Below are positions 15,177-25,815 of a stretch of DNA of 64,000 bases, piece after piece (position 1 is the stretch's first letter; each line of letters begins with the position of its first letter). The DNA is taken from NCBI RefSeq assembly GCF_022419205.1, contig NZ_JAJOZU010000003.1, forward strand, positions 1 through 64,000, read 5' to 3'. The stretch is from Thermomonas alba. Lineage in GTDB: Bacteria; Pseudomonadota; Gammaproteobacteria; Xanthomonadales; Xanthomonadaceae. Under the pieces are notes generated by a model. The model had not been told where the DNA came from. It was given only the letters and a program-made list of their open reading frames with translations, and made no database searches. The position numbers were made by a program, and so were the translations under genes.

Positions 15177-15686
15177 ATGAGCGGGAACCGATGGGACGTG
15201 GCCGGCGTACCCCACAAGGGATGGGCGTGCATCGACGTGGTCGATCTGCGCGGCGACGGCGCGCGCGCCGACGAGACCAGCTACGAGACCTGCCAGATGT
15301 GCGGGAACGAGAAGATCCGGTTCGTCCATGTCATGGCGCACGCCGACGTCGACGAGCCTTACCGGGTTGGCTGCGTCTGCGCGGAGAAGATGAGTGGCGA
15401 CTACCAGGGGCCGCGTCGGCGCGAAGGGCGGCTACGGAATCGAGCCATCCGACGGTCAAGGTGGTTGGACCGCAGGTGGCGTGTCTCAGCCAAGGGCAAC
15501 CTGTTCCTGAACGTCGAGGGTCACAACCTCGGGGTCTACAAGACCAAAGCAGGCCGATGGGGATATCGAATCGGCAACCGGTTCGGCCAGCGGACGTATG
15601 CCGCCCTGGACGAGGCGAAGTTGGCGCTGTTCGATGACTTCTGGGCGATGACCCAAGACGACGACGGGCTGTGGGCCGCGGGCTGA
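15177..15686 (+). CDS. Uncharacterised 169-aa cysteine-motif protein divergent from hsdM
   Basis: Start at ATG 15,177 is fixed by a GAAGGAG ribosome site 7 bp upstream. The protein has CQMCGNEK near residue 42 and a later GCVCAEKM, a CxxC...CxC arrangement that could bind zinc. A basic middle ([16 protein letters not shown]) follows, then a tail rich in aromatic residues ([15 protein letters not shown]). The basic and cysteine parts suggest nucleic-acid binding. I know no characterised relative. It is transcribed away from the restriction operon across a shared promoter region and could be a regulator or an accessory factor of it. Confidence 0.75.
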   Translation: MSGNRWDVAGVPHKGWACIDVVDLRGDGARADETSYETCQMCGNEKIRFVHVMAHADVDEPYRVGCVCAEKMSGDYQGPRRREGRLRNRAIRRSRWLDRRWRVSAKGNLFLNVEGHNLGVYKTKAGRWGYRIGNRFGQRTYAALDEAKLALFDDFWAMTQDDDGLWAAG

Positions 15687-15833
15687 CTCGAAGAACCCGG
15701 CGGGTTCGGCACGGCTGCGCGGGTTCCCGAGTAGTCCCCTTGTGCGCGCACGCCGTGGAATCTAGCCGCTGAATCCCGCAGGGCGGTGGATCAGCGTTCA
15801 GTTTTCGCTGGTAGTCCACCACCACCATTCCAC

Positions 15834-15861
15834 GCCCGACCCTCTCAGGTTGGGCGTTTTC
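15834..15861 (+). terminator. Intrinsic terminator-like hairpin after the 169-aa gene
   Basis: A 9-bp stem (15,834-15,842 with 15,849-15,857, one G-T pair, loop CTCTCA) is followed by TTTTCGTTT. It lies about 150 bp past the stop at 15,686 on the same strand. Confidence 0.5.
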
Positions 15862-16089
15862 GTTTGTGGCGTTCCCCCGCGCCACGCGGGGCTGCGGGCC
15901 GTTTTGCGTGTGCCACGGGGTGAAGGCGCGCCACCCGAATGTCGCCCAGTTCGACTCTCTCTTGCCCTCTCTTCTCTCAAAACCCGCGCCAACGTCTCGG
16001 CGAAAGCGCACGCAGACGGCCTTGCGCATCAACGACTTGCGCGTGCGTCACGGGCGTCGGTTGTCCATCGTGCTTGGATAGGCAAAGCA
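15862..16089. other. Stretch without recognised gene
   Basis: I see no supported gene or RNA here. Short overlapping frames exist on both strands but have low-complexity, arginine-rich translations without recognisable motifs. The stretch separates the divergent 169-aa gene from the 171-aa minus-strand gene and probably belongs to the accessory island. Confidence 0.4.
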
Positions 16090-16605
16090 TCAAGCCCGCG
16101 CCGCAGTCGCCGCTGCAGCACAGGGCATGACGTACAGACCCGCGCGCTTCTGCGTGACCACGAGCGTTCGATAAGCAAAGAGCGGCCCTTCGGCTTCCGG
16201 CTTGCCCTTGTCGCGCGCCTTGACCTTGAACACGTCGATGGGCTTGGCGCTGTCGAGCCCGGCGCGCTGCATGATCTGTTCGGCCGTGCACGGTTCGCCT
16301 CTGAACGACCACAGCGCCCGGAACACGCCTGCCTGAGCCTCGGTCAGCCGGATCGGCCCGTGCGGCGAGTCGGGCAAGGTCACCCAGCGGAAGTCCGCCG
16401 AGAACGGGCCATGTACCGGCGTCGTGGGATCGCCGGCCTGCGGGTCGGGCGGCTCACCTGGCATGCCGATGAACGCAATGCCGCCCGCGTAGAAGGCGAA
16501 GCGCTCCTCCAGCGCCAGCCACTCCACGCCCGGGCCGAAGGGCGCGCCGCGCGTCTCGCGGGGTTTCGGCGTAATCACTCTGACGTTGCTACCGGCCACG
16601 CGCAC
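16090..16605 (-). CDS. Hypothetical accessory protein, 171 aa
   Basis: A well-formed frame starting at GTG 16,605, with no known catalytic motif. The middle part (FRWVTLPDSPHGPIRLTEAQ) is followed by a helical segment (VFRALWSFRGEPCTAEQIM) that could be a small winged-helix unit, and the end is lysine rich (KVKARDKGK). A longer plus-strand frame covers the same DNA but translates to arginine-rich low-complexity sequence, so I take the minus strand as coding. Genes of this look are found in integrated elements. Function is unknown, and the start could lie slightly upstream in the same frame. Confidence 0.55.
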   Translation of the reverse strand: MRVAGSNVRVITPKPRETRGAPFGPGVEWLALEERFAFYAGGIAFIGMPGEPPDPQAGDPTTPVHGPFSADFRWVTLPDSPHGPIRLTEAQAGVFRALWSFRGEPCTAEQIMQRAGLDSAKPIDVFKVKARDKGKPEAEGPLFAYRTLVVTQKRAGLYVMPCAAAATAARA

Positions 16606-16634
16606 CCGCTCCAGCAGCGACGGTTCGCGCCTAC

Positions 16635-16785
16635 TGGCACGACCCGAGTTCCGTAGACACTTATTCGCCGCTCTGCGCGCAGCGCCTTCCGAGGGCTAAC
16701 GATGACATGCCGCCAGTGGAACCATGCTGGTGGATTGGGCTGTAGAACATCTCGATGTAGTCACGTCCGATGCGGCTGCATCGCG
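16635..16785 (-). mobile_element. Decayed right end of an IS3-family element
   Basis: The minus-strand translation gives IGRDYIEMFYSPIHQHGSTG and then a RRCAQSGE ending, which matches the C-terminal tail of IS3-family OrfB transposases (DYIEMFYN...RHG...ERRYAQSG). Only about 40 residues survive; the catalytic DDE region is absent. Past the TAA stop, GTGTCTACGGAACTCGGG (near 16,640-16,660, minus strand) resembles an IS3-type terminal repeat. It marks an old insertion at the edge of the defence island. Confidence 0.65.
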
Positions 16786-16810
16786 CCCGTCGCAGTTTGG
16801 GAAGGTCTGA

Positions 16811-16988
16811 ACAACGCCATCCGGGCGTTGTCAGCCCACGCCGAGTCCGGTACAGGCCCGGACTCGGCTCACACGCATCAATCACTTGTGCGATTGATGC
16901 GTGGCCGGCCCTCCATGGCCGGCAGGAACCTCTGATTTGATCAGAGGTTCCTTTGGGGTCGGCTACCGTATCCAAACCCGACAACCCC
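16811..16988. repeat. Cluster of five perfect hairpins plus one imperfect hairpin
   Basis: Perfect inverted repeats follow one another almost without gaps: 16,811-16,831 (8-bp stem, 5-nt loop); 16,841-16,867 (10 bp, 7-nt loop); 16,872-16,903 (12 bp, 8-nt loop); 16,904-16,923 (7 bp, 6-nt loop); 16,924-16,952 (12-13 bp, 3-5-nt loop). A weaker one follows at 16,955-16,988 (GGGGTCGG against CCGAC-AA-CCCC). The stems differ in sequence, so this is not a simple tandem repeat. The fifth (AGGAACCTCTGA arms) could also be two transposon ends joined head to head. No uridine tract marks any of them as an ordinary terminator. Confidence 0.85.
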
Positions 16989-17108
16989 AGGTACCCTTTA
17001 GCCCCAGGCTCTCCCGGTAATGGTGGTAAGGCTGCCGGGGCGGGGCATTGCTCTGCGAGTGAGTCGGTAAACCCGTTTCACCTGCGAAAACTGGATTGCG
17101 GATCCTCC

Positions 17109-18218
17109 TTGAACACCTTTGGCCAGCTGCTGCGCGTCACCACCTTCGGCGAATCGCACGGGCCGGCGATCGGCTGCGTGATCGACGGCTGCCCGCCGGG
17201 GATCGCGATCGCCCCCGAGGACTTTACGCATGATCTTTCCCGCCGCGCCACCGGCAAGACGCGACACACTTCGGCGCGGCATGAGGCGGACGCGGTCGAA
17301 ATCCTGTCCGGCGTGTATGAGGGCGTCACCACCGGCACCCCGATCGCGCTGTTGATCCGCAACGTGGATGCGCGCAGCAAGGACTACGCGAAGATCGCAT
17401 CGCAGTTCCGTCCTGGGCATGCCGATTACACCTACTGGCAGAAGTACGGCATCCGCGATCCGCGCGGCGGCGGGCGTTCGAGCGCACGCGAGACGACGAT
17501 GCGCGTGGCTGCCGCCGTCATCGCCAAGAAGTGGCTGGCGCAGCGTGGGGTCACGGTGCGCGGCTGCATGGTCCAGCTCGGCGAGATCGTGCCGCGTGCG
17601 CACGATTGGAGCGCGGTCGAAGGCAACCCGTTCTTCTGGCCCTGCGCGGAACAGGTGCCGGAGCTCGAGGCTTACATGGACGCGCTGCGCAAATCCGGCG
17701 ATTCGGTAGGCGCGAAACTGCTGGTGGTGGCCGACGGCGTGCCGCCGGGCTGGGGCGAGCCGATCTACGGCAAGCTCGATGCCGAGCTGGCGGCGGCGAT
17801 GATGTCGATCAATGCGGTCAAAGGCGTGGAGATCGGCGACGGCTTTGCGTCCGTGGCGCAGAAGGGCAGCCACCACCGCGACGTGATGACCCCGGAGGGC
17901 TTTTTGTCCAACCATGCCGGCGGCATCCTGGGCGGTATTTCCACCGGGCAGCAGATCGTGGTGTCGGTGGCGTTCAAGCCGACCTCCAGCCTGCGTCTGC
18001 CGGTGCAGGGCCTGGACGTGGACGGCCACGTGGTGGACATCGTCACCACCGGCCGCCACGACCCCTGCGTGGGCATCCGCGCGACGCCCATTTGCGAGGC
18101 GATGCTGGCGCTGGTGTTGATGGACCAGGCGCTGCGCCACCGCGCGCAGTGCGGCGATGTGGGCGAGGTGCGGCCGCGCATTCCGGGCGCGCCTTCCACG
18201 TCCGACGCCAAACGATAG
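17109..18218 (+). CDS. aroC: Chorismate synthase
   Basis: It converts 5-enolpyruvylshikimate-3-phosphate to chorismate, the last step of the shikimate pathway, using reduced FMN. The N-terminus [21 protein letters not shown] and the later [17 protein letters not shown] block are family signatures. The frame runs upstream to 16,953, but homologues begin just before N-S/T-F-G, so TTG at 17,109 is the best start, giving 369 aa. A weak GGA lies upstream. It feeds tryptophan synthesis, whose genes trpF, trpB and trpA lie downstream. The accessory island ends immediately before it. Confidence 0.95.
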   Translation: MNTFGQLLRVTTFGESHGPAIGCVIDGCPPGIAIAPEDFTHDLSRRATGKTRHTSARHEADAVEILSGVYEGVTTGTPIALLIRNVDARSKDYAKIASQFRPGHADYTYWQKYGIRDPRGGGRSSARETTMRVAAAVIAKKWLAQRGVTVRGCMVQLGEIVPRAHDWSAVEGNPFFWPCAEQVPELEAYMDALRKSGDSVGAKLLVVADGVPPGWGEPIYGKLDAELAAAMMSINAVKGVEIGDGFASVAQKGSHHRDVMTPEGFLSNHAGGILGGISTGQQIVVSVAFKPTSSLRLPVQGLDVDGHVVDIVTTGRHDPCVGIRATPICEAMLALVLMDQALRHRAQCGDVGEVRPRIPGAPSTSDAKR

Positions 18219-18326
18219 CGGCGCGCTGCCGGCTTCGCCCCTACGGGCAGCAGTGCGCCGCGAATGCATCCCCCTTCCTTGCGGGCGCCATGAGGCGACG
18301 CATCCGAAATCTCGAGGCAGACAACG

Positions 18327-19367
18327 ATGAGCAATCAGTACAAGGTGGCCGTGGTCGGCGCGACCGGCGCAGTCGGTGAGGCGATGCTGGCGATCCTGGC
18401 CGAACGCCGGTTCCCGGTGCGCGAGGTCGTGGCGTTGGCCAGCGAGCGCTCCGCTGGCAGCGTGGTGGAGTTCGGCGACGAGGAACTGGTGGTGCAGGAT
18501 CTGGCCACGTTCGATCCGGCCTCCATCGACATTGCGCTGTTCTCTGCGGGCGGCGCGGTGTCGAAGGACTACGCGCCGAAGTTCGCCGCTGCCGGCGCAG
18601 TGGTGATCGACAACTCCTCCACCTTCCGCTACGACGCCGACGTGCCGCTGGTGGTGAGCGAAGTGAATCCGGAGGCGGTGCGCCACCGCCCGCGCGGCAT
18701 CATCGCCAACCCCAACTGCTCCACCATGCAGCTGATGCCCGTGCTCGCGCCGATCCACAAGGCCTACGGCATCGAGCGCATCAACGTGGCCACCTATCAG
18801 TCGGTATCCGGAGCCGGACGCAGCGCGCTGGAGGAGCTTGGCCGGCAGACCGCGGCCTTGCTCAGCTTCCAGGACCCGGCGCCGGCGAAGTTTCCGGTGC
18901 AGATCGCCTTCAACCTGATTCCGCACATCGACGAGTTCCAGCCCAATGGCTATACCAAGGAAGAAATGAAGCTGGTGTGGGAGACCCGCAAGATCCTGGG
19001 TGACGACACCATCCAGGTGAATCCGACGGCAGTGCGGGTGCCGGTGTTCTTCGGCCATTCTGAAGCGGTCAACATCGAGACGAAGCAGAAGATCACCGCC
19101 GAAGAGGCGCGCGCCCTGCTGCGCACCGCGCCGGGGGTGGAAGTGGTGGACGAGCGCAAGGCCGGTGGCTATCCGACTCCGGTGACCCACGCTTCGGGCA
19201 AGGACCCGGTATTCGTGGGGCGCATCCGCGAGGATCTGTCGCATCCGCGCGGGCTGAATCTGTGGGTGGTGGCCGACAACATCCGCAAGGGCGCGGCGCT
19301 CAACGCGGTGCAGATCGCCGAGCTGCTGCTGGCCGAGGGCTTGCCGGCCAAGCCGGCGCGCGGCTAG
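18327..19367 (+). CDS. asd: Aspartate-semialdehyde dehydrogenase
   Basis: A 346-aa cytoplasmic enzyme that reduces aspartyl phosphate to the semialdehyde for lysine, threonine, methionine and diaminopimelate synthesis. The NADP-binding GATGAVGEAML (11-21) and the catalytic cysteine C131 in NPNCSTMQ are visible, with the VFFGHSEAV substrate-binding block later. The 108-bp gap after aroC contains an imperfect GC-rich inverted repeat around 18,220-18,262 that may terminate aroC transcripts. Confidence 0.97.
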   Translation: MSNQYKVAVVGATGAVGEAMLAILAERRFPVREVVALASERSAGSVVEFGDEELVVQDLATFDPASIDIALFSAGGAVSKDYAPKFAAAGAVVIDNSSTFRYDADVPLVVSEVNPEAVRHRPRGIIANPNCSTMQLMPVLAPIHKAYGIERINVATYQSVSGAGRSALEELGRQTAALLSFQDPAPAKFPVQIAFNLIPHIDEFQPNGYTKEEMKLVWETRKILGDDTIQVNPTAVRVPVFFGHSEAVNIETKQKITAEEARALLRTAPGVEVVDERKAGGYPTPVTHASGKDPVFVGRIREDLSHPRGLNLWVVADNIRKGAALNAVQIAELLLAEGLPAKPARG

Positions 19368-19399
19368 AGTCGCAGCGCTGACATGGGGATGGAGCGCAC

Positions 19400-21424
19400 G
19401 TGAACCGGACGTTGAAAGCTGCGATCGCAGTGGCGCTGCTATTGGCCGCAGGGCAGACCTGGGCATTGGGCCTGGGCCAGATCGAAGTCAAGTCGCGGCG
19501 TAACCAGCCGCTGCTGGCCGAGATCCCGATCATCTCCACGACGCCGGGTGAGCTGGCCGCGCTGCAGGCGCGGCTGGCGTCGCCGGAGACCTTCCGCCGG
19601 GTCGGGCTGGCGCCGCCCTCGGGGATCGCCGCCGACCTGCAGTTCAGCCTGGGGCGGGACGCCAAAGGGCGCCCGGTGATCCGGGTCACTACCCTCAAGC
19701 CGGTGGACCAGGACGCGCTGGACTTCCTGATCGAGGTGGACTGGGGGAGTGGCCGCCTCGTGCGCGAGTACTCCGCGTTGATCGACGTGCCCGCCGCTGC
19801 CGCCAGCGTGGTGCAGGCGCCGGTGCAGCTGCCGCAGCCGTCGGCCGAGAGTCTGGTGCGGCGTCCTACGCCAGTGCTCGCACCCTCGGCGAGCGCCGCC
19901 AGTGCGCCGGCTCCTGCCGCCCCCGACAACCAGAATCCGCCGGTCGCGGCGATGCCGGCCTCAGAATCCGTGGGCTCCAGTGCGATTGAGGTGGCTCCGC
20001 TGCCGCCCGTGCCGACGCCCGCCAAGGCGACGTCCCGCGCCGGCTCCGAGGCTGCGCCCGCCGCGGAATATGGCCCGGTGAAAGCCGGCGAGACGCTGAC
20101 GAAGATCGCCGGCGAGCTGGGTCTGCGTCAGGCGGGCAGTCTCGACCAGGCCCTGCTGGCGCTGCTGCGCGCCAATCCCGATGCCTTCCTGGGCGATGAC
20201 GTGAACCGCTTGCGCCAGGGCGCGGTGTTGCGCGTGCCCAGCCGCGAGGAGGTGGCCGCCATCGATCCCGGCGAGGCGGCCCGGGTGGTGCGCCAGCAGA
20301 TGCAGCAGTGGGCGCAGGCGCGGCGCGCGGTGCGCCAGCCGGAGACGAATGCGGGAGCGGCTCCGGCAACGGCCGCTGCCGCTGCCGCATCGGACGCGGC
20401 CGGCACCGCGAAACCCGAGCCTGCGGCCGCATCTCGGCGGGCAGTCACGTCCACCACCGCCGCGCGCGGCGAGGCCCGGCTGCAGATCCTGCCGCCGGCG
20501 GCGCCGGGCAAGGCCAAAGGCATCCAGTCCGGCACCAGCGCCGGAGGCGAGGGCAGCATGCTGCAGCAGGAACTGCGTCGGCGCGACGAGGAAATCGCGG
20601 CCAAGAGCGCTGAGATCAGCGAATTGAAGGAGCGCGTAGCCGCGCTGGAGAAGCTGAAGGACGATCAGCAAAAGTTGATCGCCCTGAAAGACAGCGAACT
20701 GGCGGCCGCCCAGGCACGATTGGCGCAGGCCAACAAGGCCGCACTGCAGGCGGCTCAGGTGGCTGCCAAGCCCGCCGCCGTGCAGCCGGCCAGCGCACCT
20801 GCGGCGCAGGACAAATCCAGCGGGTTGCCGTATGTCTGGGGCGGGCTGGGCGTCGTGGCGTTGGCCGTGCTGGCATGGTGGCTGGCCCGCCGCCGTAAGC
20901 CGGCTCCGCCGCCGCGGCGACGGGTGTTCGACAGTGAGGCGTTGGCGGCCAGCATGATGGCCGCGGCCGCCGCCGCCGAGACAGCGCCGATGGCGGCTGC
21001 CGATGCCGCTCCCGCGGATGAGGCAGGGGACGCGGCCACCGCCGATGCGGAGATGCCGGCGGACGGCGCGGAGGCGCCCGTAGAGGCGAAGCCCCCGGCG
21101 CATACGGCCGAGGTGACCGTGGATCTGGCCAGCCTGCCGCCGGCAGTGCCCGCCGCGCCGCGCGCGGATGCGCCGCAATGGCATTCCGGCTGGGTCAAGG
21201 CCGGGCCGAATGCGCCAGCGGCCGCCTCCGCGCCGACTCCGGCTGCGTCGGCGGGCGAGACGCCTGCACACGCCACCCCGGAGCAGCGTTTCAAACTGGT
21301 GCGCGCATTCCTGGACATGGGGGATGAGACCTCCGCGCAACAGCTGCTGGTGGAGATGCTCGACGATCCGGACACTGCGGTGAGCGACGAAGCGGCGCGC
21401 ATGCTCAGCAAGCTGGTGGGCTGA
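19400..21424 (+). CDS. fimV: FimV-like pilus-assembly / polar hub protein
   Basis: A 674-aa inner-membrane protein related to Pseudomonas FimV, which organises type IV pili and polar localisation. It begins with a signal peptide (to about WALG), then the FimV N-terminal domain ([18 protein letters not shown]), a proline/alanine-rich linker, a LysM-type peptidoglycan-binding region (about 225-290), a coiled coil (about 385-440), one membrane helix (about 475-497) and an acidic alanine-rich tail. It ends in the conserved FimV C-terminal helix motif ([19 protein letters not shown]). GTG at 19,400 follows a GGATGGAG ribosome site. It is shorter than P. aeruginosa FimV. Confidence 0.88.
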   Translation: MNRTLKAAIAVALLLAAGQTWALGLGQIEVKSRRNQPLLAEIPIISTTPGELAALQARLASPETFRRVGLAPPSGIAADLQFSLGRDAKGRPVIRVTTLKPVDQDALDFLIEVDWGSGRLVREYSALIDVPAAAASVVQAPVQLPQPSAESLVRRPTPVLAPSASAASAPAPAAPDNQNPPVAAMPASESVGSSAIEVAPLPPVPTPAKATSRAGSEAAPAAEYGPVKAGETLTKIAGELGLRQAGSLDQALLALLRANPDAFLGDDVNRLRQGAVLRVPSREEVAAIDPGEAARVVRQQMQQWAQARRAVRQPETNAGAAPATAAAAAASDAAGTAKPEPAAASRRAVTSTTAARGEARLQILPPAAPGKAKGIQSGTSAGGEGSMLQQELRRRDEEIAAKSAEISELKERVAALEKLKDDQQKLIALKDSELAAAQARLAQANKAALQAAQVAAKPAAVQPASAPAAQDKSSGLPYVWGGLGVVALAVLAWWLARRRKPAPPPRRRVFDSEALAASMMAAAAAAETAPMAAADAAPADEAGDAATADAEMPADGAEAPVEAKPPAHTAEVTVDLASLPPAVPAAPRADAPQWHSGWVKAGPNAPAAASAPTPAASAGETPAHATPEQRFKLVRAFLDMGDETSAQQLLVEMLDDPDTAVSDEAARMLSKLVG

Positions 21425-21441
21425 GGGCGCCCAGGCACGCG

Positions 21442-22233
21442 ATGCGGCTGGCGCTCGGACTGGAATACGACGGCGGTGGGTTCTCCGGCTGGCAGCGCCT
21501 GAGCGCGGCCGGCGCGCTGGAGCCGGACGGCAGCCTGCAGACCGCGCTCGAGATCGCGCTGTCGAAGGTGGCCGCTGCGTCCGTCGACACTATCTGCGCC
21601 GGCCGCACCGATGCCGGCGTGCACGCGCGCTGCCAGGTGGTGCACTTCGATACCGAGGCTGTGCGCGACCCCCGCGGCTGGGTGCTGGGGGTGACCGCCA
21701 ACCTGCCGCCGACGATGGCGGTGCGCTGGTGTGTGCCGGTGGAGGCCGGCTTCAGCGCGCGCTTTTCCGCCGTCGCGCGCCGCTATCGCTACCGCATCCT
21801 CAATCGCAGCGCGCGGCCGGGGCTGGAGCGGCAGTACCTGGGCTGGGAACGCATGCCCCTGGATGCCGAGGCGATGCATCGCGCGGCGCAGGCACTGCTG
21901 GGCGAGCGCGATTTCTCGGCCTTCCGCAGCGTGCAGTGCCAGGCGAGCCATGCCCGCCGCCATCTGCAGGAGATTTCCGTCGTCCGTGCCGGTGACGAAG
22001 TGGTGGTGGAGGTGCAGGCCAACGCCTTCCTGCACCACATGGTGCGCAACATCGTCGGCTCCCTGCTGATGGTGGGCCGCGGCGAGCGTCCGGTGGAGTG
22101 GATTGCCGAACTGCTGGAAGGACGCGACCGCACCGTCGCCGGCCCCACCGCGCCGGCGGCTGGGCTGCTCTTCCTCGGTCCTCGATATCCGCGGCGCTGG
22201 GGCCTGCCGGAGGAGGTCTGCGCCGATGAATGA
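21442..22233 (+). CDS. truA: tRNA pseudouridine(38-40) synthase
   Basis: A 263-aa enzyme that isomerises uridines 38-40 of the tRNA anticodon arm. The catalytic aspartate is D57 in [11 protein letters not shown]. The conserved [16 protein letters not shown] and [11 protein letters not shown] blocks are present. It sits directly after fimV, a common xanthomonad order, and its stop overlaps trpF by 8 bp (ATGAATGA). Confidence 0.97.
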   Translation: MRLALGLEYDGGGFSGWQRLSAAGALEPDGSLQTALEIALSKVAAASVDTICAGRTDAGVHARCQVVHFDTEAVRDPRGWVLGVTANLPPTMAVRWCVPVEAGFSARFSAVARRYRYRILNRSARPGLERQYLGWERMPLDAEAMHRAAQALLGERDFSAFRSVQCQASHARRHLQEISVVRAGDEVVVEVQANAFLHHMVRNIVGSLLMVGRGERPVEWIAELLEGRDRTVAGPTAPAAGLLFLGPRYPRRWGLPEEVCADE

Positions 22234-22906
22234 CTCCGCCCGCGCCGCGCCGTTCCGCACCCGTATCAAGTTCTGCGGTTTCACCCGTGCCGACGATGTG
22301 CGCCTGGCCTGCGAGCTGGGCGTGGATGCGGTGGGGGTGATCTTCGCGGCGCGCAGCCGTCGGCGGGTCACGCTCGCGCAGGCCGATGCCCTGCGCGCGG
22401 CGCTATCGCCGCTGGTGAGCCTGGTGGCGCTGTTCATGGACAACGACGAAGCCGAGATCCGCGCCGCCATCGCGCGGCTGCGGCCGACCCTGCTGCAGTT
22501 CCACGGCAGCGAGGACGATGCGTTCTGCCGCCGCTTCGGGTTGCCGTATTTCAAAGGAGTGGGGCTGGGCGGCGCGGCCGTGGACGGCGCGAGCCTGCGC
22601 GTGCGCTGGCCGCACGCCGCCGGATTCGTGCTGGACGGCCACGCGCCGGGGCAGCCGGGCGGCAGTGGCCAGCGGCTGGACGTTGCGGACATTCCAGCCG
22701 GCCTGGATCGCCCTTGGCTGCTGGCCGGGGGGCTGGATCCCGACAATGTGGCCGCCGCGATCCGCGCCGCGCGACCGTGGGGCGTGGACGTGGCGGGCGG
22801 CATCGAGCGATCGCCCGGGGTCAAGGATGGCGAGAAAATGCGGCGGTTCGTGCAGGCCGTGCGCGAGGCGGATCGTGCTTGCCACCCTGACCCGGTAATC
22901 GGGTAG
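22226..22906 (+). CDS. trpF: Phosphoribosylanthranilate isomerase
   Basis: It catalyses the third dedicated step of tryptophan synthesis. ATG at 22,226 gives 226 aa and overlaps the truA stop. The beta/alpha-barrel motifs are clear: [11 protein letters not shown] (catalytic Cys), [18 protein letters not shown], and the C-terminal [11 protein letters not shown] and [16 protein letters not shown] phosphate-binding segments. The family's usual KICG is KFCG here. About 200 bp separates it from trpB. Confidence 0.96.
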   Translation: MNDSARAAPFRTRIKFCGFTRADDVRLACELGVDAVGVIFAARSRRRVTLAQADALRAALSPLVSLVALFMDNDEAEIRAAIARLRPTLLQFHGSEDDAFCRRFGLPYFKGVGLGGAAVDGASLRVRWPHAAGFVLDGHAPGQPGGSGQRLDVADIPAGLDRPWLLAGGLDPDNVAAAIRAARPWGVDVAGGIERSPGVKDGEKMRRFVQAVREADRACHPDPVIG

Positions 22907-23110
22907 GCTATGCCCACGCCATGAATGTCTCGAACCGCCCCCGCGCTCCCTTTGGCCGCTCTCTGCGGCGCTGGCGCCGGGTGCCTGCGGCGGCGATCCG
23001 ATAAGTCCGCGCACCGCGCGTGATGCGCCCCTGCGGCGCTCCAGCCTTCCCGTTTCGATCCGCGTCGAGGCCCGACCGCCTGCGCATTCCGACTTTCCGG
23101 AGACTTCTGC
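22907..23110. other. trpF-trpB intergenic region
   Basis: This GC-rich 204-bp gap holds no gene I can support. No divergent LysR-type trpI regulator (as in Pseudomonas) and no tryptophan-rich leader peptide is present. It may hold a promoter for trpB, but no convincing -35/-10 pair is visible. Confidence 0.4.
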
Positions 23111-24346
<1,236 letters not shown>

Positions 24347-24441
24347 CGGCCCGCGAGATTTGGTCTGAAGGCCAGGTTTGGGCCAAAATGGCCAGCTTAC
24401 CCGTTCGTTCATTTTCACATCAGCTAATGAGGAGTCCGGCC

Positions 24442-24876
24442 ATGGCCGACGAAACCATCCCGCAGGCGCAGAATCCGGTCGAAGCCCAGACGGGCAATGC
24501 GCAGGCGGGCACCGCGTTCCCGCCGCAGTTCTTCGAGTGCGTCAACGAGTACCTGGAACTGACCCATAAGCAGTCCCAGAAGTACGGCGAGAAGAACATC
24601 AGCCTGGCCGCCCTGTTCGCCGCCGCGCGCTTCAACGCGCACGTGTTCCTGACCAGCGTCAAGCCGATCGAGGCGGCCAATGAGCGCAAGCCGTTCCTCG
24701 ATTACATGACGACCTTGTACCGGCGCATGCTGAACGAGCATCTGGATGGGCTGGGCGAGGAGCGCGGCATCGACGTGGGCGACTCCGAACTGGCCGAGGA
24801 ATACAAGGCCGCCGGTGTCAAGATCGGCCGGCTGAAGAACGCCGACGTCACCACGGCGGCTGCTGCCAACGAATGA
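24442..24876 (+). CDS. DUF3144 family protein between trpB and trpA
   Basis: A 144-aa protein from ATG 24,442 with a TGAGGAG ribosome site. The core (FFECVNEYLELTHKQS, then ALFAAARFNAHVFL and MLNEHLDGL) matches DUF3144, whose function is not established. The N-terminal 25 residues are alanine/glutamine rich and the C-terminus adds an acidic extension. Its stop overlaps trpA by ATGA, so it is translated together with the tryptophan synthase alpha chain. Confidence 0.88.
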   Translation: MADETIPQAQNPVEAQTGNAQAGTAFPPQFFECVNEYLELTHKQSQKYGEKNISLAALFAAARFNAHVFLTSVKPIEAANERKPFLDYMTTLYRRMLNEHLDGLGEERGIDVGDSELAEEYKAAGVKIGRLKNADVTTAAAANE

Positions 24877-25685
24877 GCCGCCTGCAGCAGCGGCTGCATG
24901 CCCTGCGCGCCTCCGGGCGCAAGGGGCTGGTGCCGTTCATCACCGCCGGCGATCCGGCGCTGGCGACGACCGTGCCGGTCATGCATGCGCTGGCGCAGGC
25001 CGGCGCGGACGTGATCGAACTGGGGGTGCCGTTTTCCGACCCGATGGCGGATGGCCCGGTGATCCAGCGCAGCTCCGAGCGTGCGTTGGCACGCGGTGCC
25101 GGCATGACCTACGTGCTGGACTGCGTGCGCGCTTTCCGGGCCACGGATGCGGATACGCCGGTCGTGCTGATGGGCTACCTCAATCCAGTCGAAATCCGCG
25201 GCGCGGCGGCATTCGCCGCCGAGGCTGCGCAGGCGGGAGTGGATGGCGTGCTGCTGGTGGACCTGCCGCCGGAAGAGGCGGGGGGGTACCAGGCGGCGCT
25301 TGCCCAGCATGGCCTGGCGCTGATCTCGCTGGCCTCGCCGACCACCCCGCAGACGCGCCTGCAGCGGCTGTGCGCGCAGGCCGATGGCTATCTGTACTAC
25401 GTCAGCTACGCCGGCGTCACCGGCGCTACCCGGCTCGACGTGGAGGATGCCGCGCGCCATCTGGCGCAGGTGCGGGCGATGGCGCGCATCCCGGTGTTCG
25501 CCGGGTTCGGCATCCGCGATGCCGAAAGCGCCGCGGCGATGGCCGCGCACGCCGACGGGGTGGTGGTCGGCAGTGCCCTGGTGGCGGCGCTGGATGGCAG
25601 CCCGGAGGCGGAAGCGGCTACGCGTGCCGCGGCGTTCCTGCGGCCGCTGCGGGTGGCGCTGGACGGGATCGCGGCCGCGGCCTGA
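24873..25685 (+). CDS. trpA: Tryptophan synthase alpha chain
   Basis: A 270-aa TIM-barrel enzyme that cleaves indole-3-glycerol phosphate. The catalytic glutamate is in DVIELGVPFSDPMADGP (ELG); the second acid lies in GVLLVDLPPEEA (VDLP). The SYAGVTGA and GFGIRDAES phosphate loops are present. It overlaps the DUF3144 gene by ATGA. Confidence 0.97.
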   Translation: MSRLQQRLHALRASGRKGLVPFITAGDPALATTVPVMHALAQAGADVIELGVPFSDPMADGPVIQRSSERALARGAGMTYVLDCVRAFRATDADTPVVLMGYLNPVEIRGAAAFAAEAAQAGVDGVLLVDLPPEEAGGYQAALAQHGLALISLASPTTPQTRLQRLCAQADGYLYYVSYAGVTGATRLDVEDAARHLAQVRAMARIPVFAGFGIRDAESAAAMAAHADGVVVGSALVAALDGSPEAEAATRAAAFLRPLRVALDGIAAAA

Positions 25686-25815
25686 GGCCCGGGCCACGGC
25701 GAGGCCGGAAGATGGCCGGACCGGAGGACCCGGAGAGTAGACTGGGCCGTCCCGGCGGGTGCCGGGGCAGGCCGGGCAATCCCGCCTGCAATGCAATTTG
25801 CGGTGATCGAGACCA

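Noticed and set aside
15850-16656. 268-aa plus-strand frame
   Set aside because: Overlaps the minus-strand 171-aa gene, arginine/histidine rich, no ribosome site or motif.
16811-16988. CRISPR or REP array at the hairpin cluster
   Set aside because: The stems differ in sequence and there is no repeated unit or regular spacing.
16998-19466. 822-aa minus-strand frame opposite aroC, asd and the start of fimV
   Set aside because: It covers three recognised genes on the other strand and its translation is a histidine/arginine-rich shadow without motifs.
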